Positions 62,265-64,000 of a DNA stretch of 64,000 nt are shown in pieces. Source of the DNA: Photorhabdus bodei (lineage in GTDB: Bacteria; Pseudomonadota; Gammaproteobacteria; Enterobacterales; Enterobacteriaceae); the NCBI RefSeq assembly GCF_003287735.1, contig NZ_NSCM01000001.1, forward strand, positions 354,382 through 418,381. Reading direction: 5' to 3'. Position 1 is the stretch's first letter, and each line of letters starts with the position of its first letter. Made by a program: the position numbers and the translations under genes. A model generated the notes under the pieces. That model ran no database searches and was not told the DNA's origin. It saw nothing but the letters and a program-made list of their open reading frames with translations.

Positions 62265-63083
62265 TCAATTAAGGCGTTGATAGACCCGCAGTATAAAATC
62301 AGTTTCACATTCAAACAGCGCTCTATCTGCCAATTCTTTTTTCACATCTTCTGTTGCTCGCCAGGCAAATGGTGTCATCTGTAATAAATGATACGCTTGC
62401 ACGCCATCTAATTTCATTGGATAAGATAACGATTCATCGGTTATCAATTCAAATCCTTCCAACGGTTCCGCCTTCAATGGATGAAGATGAATATTTTGAT
62501 AAATCAACTCCTTGAGCTGATAAAGATGGCGAGGGCCGGGAGTAACTGTCAAAACAATTCCCTGTGACTTAACCACCCTTGCCAGCTCCTCCGCTTTACA
62601 AGGTGCATAAATTCTTAACACCCCGGCAAGCGATTTATCGGCAAATGGCAAACGATGACTCGACGCAACACAAAAACTGACAGCAGAATAGCGCTTAGCG
62701 CCATAACGAACCGCGATCTTAGCAACATCTAATCCATAGATTTTAAGATTACGCCTCTTGCCTAACTGTGCTTCAATCGCAGCAGTGTAATAACCTTCAC
62801 CGCATCCTATATCCAGCAAACTCTCTGCATTTTCTGGCAGATACTTTTCCAGTAATTCCGAAACCCGTTGTTGTAATGGCTGATAATGCCCTGAATCCAA
62901 AAATGCTCTTCTTGATTGCATCATCTCCGGGCTATCCCCCGGTTCCTTGGATTTTTTATGCTGAACGGGCATCAAATTAACATACCCTTCTTTAGCACAA
63001 TCAAACTGATGATTATTCTCACAGCACCATTGTTGTCGAGTGAGCAATAAAGATTGATGACATAAGGGGCATTGATAAGACAT
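62265..63083 (-). CDS. rlmA: 23S rRNA (guanine-745 N1) methyltransferase RlmA
   Basis: A 272-residue enzyme. The start at 63083 (MSYQCPLCHQSL) is chosen because the zinc-binding Cys/His knuckle (CPLC...CCENNHQFD) is N-terminal in the family; the longer frame adds 12 residues. The SAM motif is LLDIGCGEGYYTAAI. It methylates G745 of 23S rRNA. Confidence 0.95.
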   Translation of the reverse strand: MSYQCPLCHQSLLLTRQQWCCENNHQFDCAKEGYVNLMPVQHKKSKEPGDSPEMMQSRRAFLDSGHYQPLQQRVSELLEKYLPENAESLLDIGCGEGYYTAAIEAQLGKRRNLKIYGLDVAKIAVRYGAKRYSAVSFCVASSHRLPFADKSLAGVLRIYAPCKAEELARVVKSQGIVLTVTPGPRHLYQLKELIYQNIHLHPLKAEPLEGFELITDESLSYPMKLDGVQAYHLLQMTPFAWRATEDVKKELADRALFECETDFILRVYQRLN

Positions 63084-63362
63084 AATATTCCAAAAATATA
63101 AGCAAAAACCAGCCAGCACTATAGCATATTCTGATACTTTTCATCGTAAATCATACTAATTAATAATTCTATATAAACGATTAATCATTATCTTGAATGA
63201 AATTATATTCCATTATTTTCAGTCCTTTTTTTGAAACGGCTCGCAATATTTCTATGGCATAAATCTATTTATCAGGTATGATTCTTCAATCAAAACTTAA
63301 GAAAACATCATTGCTAATAAATTATTTAACTAATAGAAACAACTAATAATGCGGGTAATATA

Positions 63363-63614
63363 ATGAATATTTTCATACAATATTTTAATAAATTAAGATC
63401 AATTTCACCGAAATTCGATATTATGCCCAATACAAACTATTTCGATTTTATCCCACAGAAAAGTGATGTTGATACTTTAGCAGATGATCTGGATAAAATC
63501 CGTGCAGACTTTGCTGCGGCATTAAAGCAATTCAATGATGAAATTATATTATCTACAGGGAAAGAGACGATATATGGGCCAAAGAGTCACCGGAAAACAT
63601 CCCAAAATAGCTAA
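63363..63614 (+). CDS. small hypothetical protein
   Basis: An 83-residue soluble protein. The central part (KSDVDTLADDLDKIRADFAAALKQFNDEIIL) looks like an amphipathic helix pair, and the tail is basic. A weak GGG ribosome site precedes the ATG. I do not recognise it. It lies in an AT-rich stretch between rlmA and a truncated ERIC near the IS end, so it may be an accessory gene. The Asp/Ala-rich helix and its codon pattern make it plausibly real. Confidence 0.5.
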   Translation: MNIFIQYFNKLRSISPKFDIMPNTNYFDFIPQKSDVDTLADDLDKIRADFAAALKQFNDEIILSTGKETIYGPKSHRKTSQNS

Positions 63615-63640
63615 GCAATCTAATCAAGGTGATATCAATC

Positions 63641-63738
63641 TATACCCTATGGATTTCAAGATGCATCGCGACGGCAAGGGAGTGAATCCCCGGGAGCATA
63701 GATAACTATATGACCGGGATGAGCGAGTGCAGCCAACA
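63641..63738 (+). repeat. truncated ERIC element
   Basis: A forward copy beginning TATACCC but ending at GCAGCCAACA; the last about 29 bases, including the right terminal repeat, are missing. A different AT-rich sequence follows up to the IS end. Confidence 0.9.
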
Positions 63739-63895
63739 TTCTGTACCTGAGTTCACCACTTAAATTCTTTTATTGCCATGTTTCACTTATAAAAAAAACT
63801 GTCGGAGCAGATTGGTTAAAAATAAAAAAACCACAGTTAAGTGGCTAGATATGAAAAAACCCCGCTTGAGACGCTGAGGAATCCCCAGAAAATAG

Positions 63896-63961
63896 ACAGG
63901 CATAGCGTTGTGTGATCTACTGATTGTTCCACCAAGTCAATAAGGTCACTGCTATGCCTGT
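63896..63961 (+). promoter_or_regulatory. inverted repeat sequestering the transposase start
   Basis: ACAGGCATAGC (63896-63906) and GCTATGCCTGT (63951-63961) are perfect 11-bp inverted repeats, and the second arm contains the transposase ATG. A transcript entering from outside the IS would fold and hide the start codon. One starting between the arms would not. IS10 and IS50 use this kind of protection. Confidence 0.7.
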
Positions 63962-64000
63962 ACGTGAAGTATGTCATAACTTCTTTAAAGATGCTTTATC
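63954..64000 (+). CDS. IS4-family transposase, N-terminal fragment (window edge)
   Basis: Only about 15 codons are in the window (MPVREVCHNFFKDAL). The pattern of His and Phe followed by an acidic helix resembles the N-termini of IS10/IS4-family transposases. The rest lies beyond base 64000, so the family is judged mainly from the inverted-repeat end and the start-codon hairpin. Confidence 0.6.
   Translation, partial: MPVREVCHNFFKDAL

Larger units (their letters stand above)
63874..64000 (+). mobile_element. left end of an IS10-like (IS4-family) insertion sequence, cut by window edge
   Basis: CTGAGGAATCCCCAG at 63874 resembles the terminal repeat of IS10 (CTGAGAGATCCCC). A transposase-like start follows 80 bp inside. 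The right end is outside the window, so the target duplication (9 bp would be CTTGAGACG) cannot be checked. Confidence 0.7.

Overview
This is a chromosomal segment of an AT-rich enterobacterium, most likely Photorhabdus. From about 16.5 kb to 63 kb the gene order is the conserved enterobacterial backbone: nlpC, arn operon, btuDC, ihfA, pheTS, rplT, rpmI, infC, thrS; then emtA, yfeABCD, yniA, yniB, ydjM, tcyP, htpX, prc, proQ, msrC; then yebV, sdsR, yebY, copDC, ftnA, holE, pip, yebF, yoaH, pabB, nudL, sdaA, manXYZ, yobD, mntP, rlmA. The arn operon lies between nlpC and btuD, as in Yersinia. Nine full 127-bp ERIC elements with a Photorhabdus-type sequence, one truncated ERIC and one ERIC fragment are scattered through it. 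The genus call is inference from gene content, base composition and ERIC sequence.

Region 1 (0.5-13.9 kb) is accessory. A LysR regulator is divergent from a single-module NRPS (A-T-TE, no condensation domain). This is followed by an MFS exporter and a protein fusing a formyltransferase to the C-terminal half of a condensation domain. Convergent to these is a four-gene tripartite efflux operon (separate ATPase and MacB-like permease, TolC-like channel, membrane-fusion protein). The A-domain pocket code read by hand is DAWQFGMINK, one residue from my recollection of the glutamine code of indigoidine synthetases, but there is no oxidase domain. Together these look like a compact pathway for making and exporting a small formylated, glutamine-derived product. 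This is the best candidate for an undescribed system. Two small secreted proteins flank it.

Region 2 (13.9-16.6 kb) holds a dead TacA/TacT-type toxin-antitoxin relic, an SGNH/sialate-esterase-like hydrolase, and an AT-rich spacer with a 143-bp compound microsatellite.

Region 3 (16.6-34 kb) holds the lipid A aminoarabinose operon behind a PhoP-box-like promoter, vitamin B12 import, and the thrS-infC-rpmI-rplT-pheMST-ihfA translation cluster. Classical control elements are visible there: the thrS operator hairpin, an AUU start for infC, and the pheM leader with its attenuator. An ERIC sits between the attenuator and pheS.

Region 4 (34-63 kb) holds metal and envelope genes: Fur-box yfeABCD, LexA-box ydjM, and Fur-box plus yybP-ykoY riboswitch mntP. 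It also holds the small RNA SdsR and several decayed genes: a pabB with a large internal deletion, an hxpB tail, and an NRPS A3-motif relic beside emtA. The window ends in the left end of an IS10-like (IS4-family) element whose transposase start codon lies in an inverted repeat.

All assignments come from reading the sequence and from memory of the families; no database search was run.
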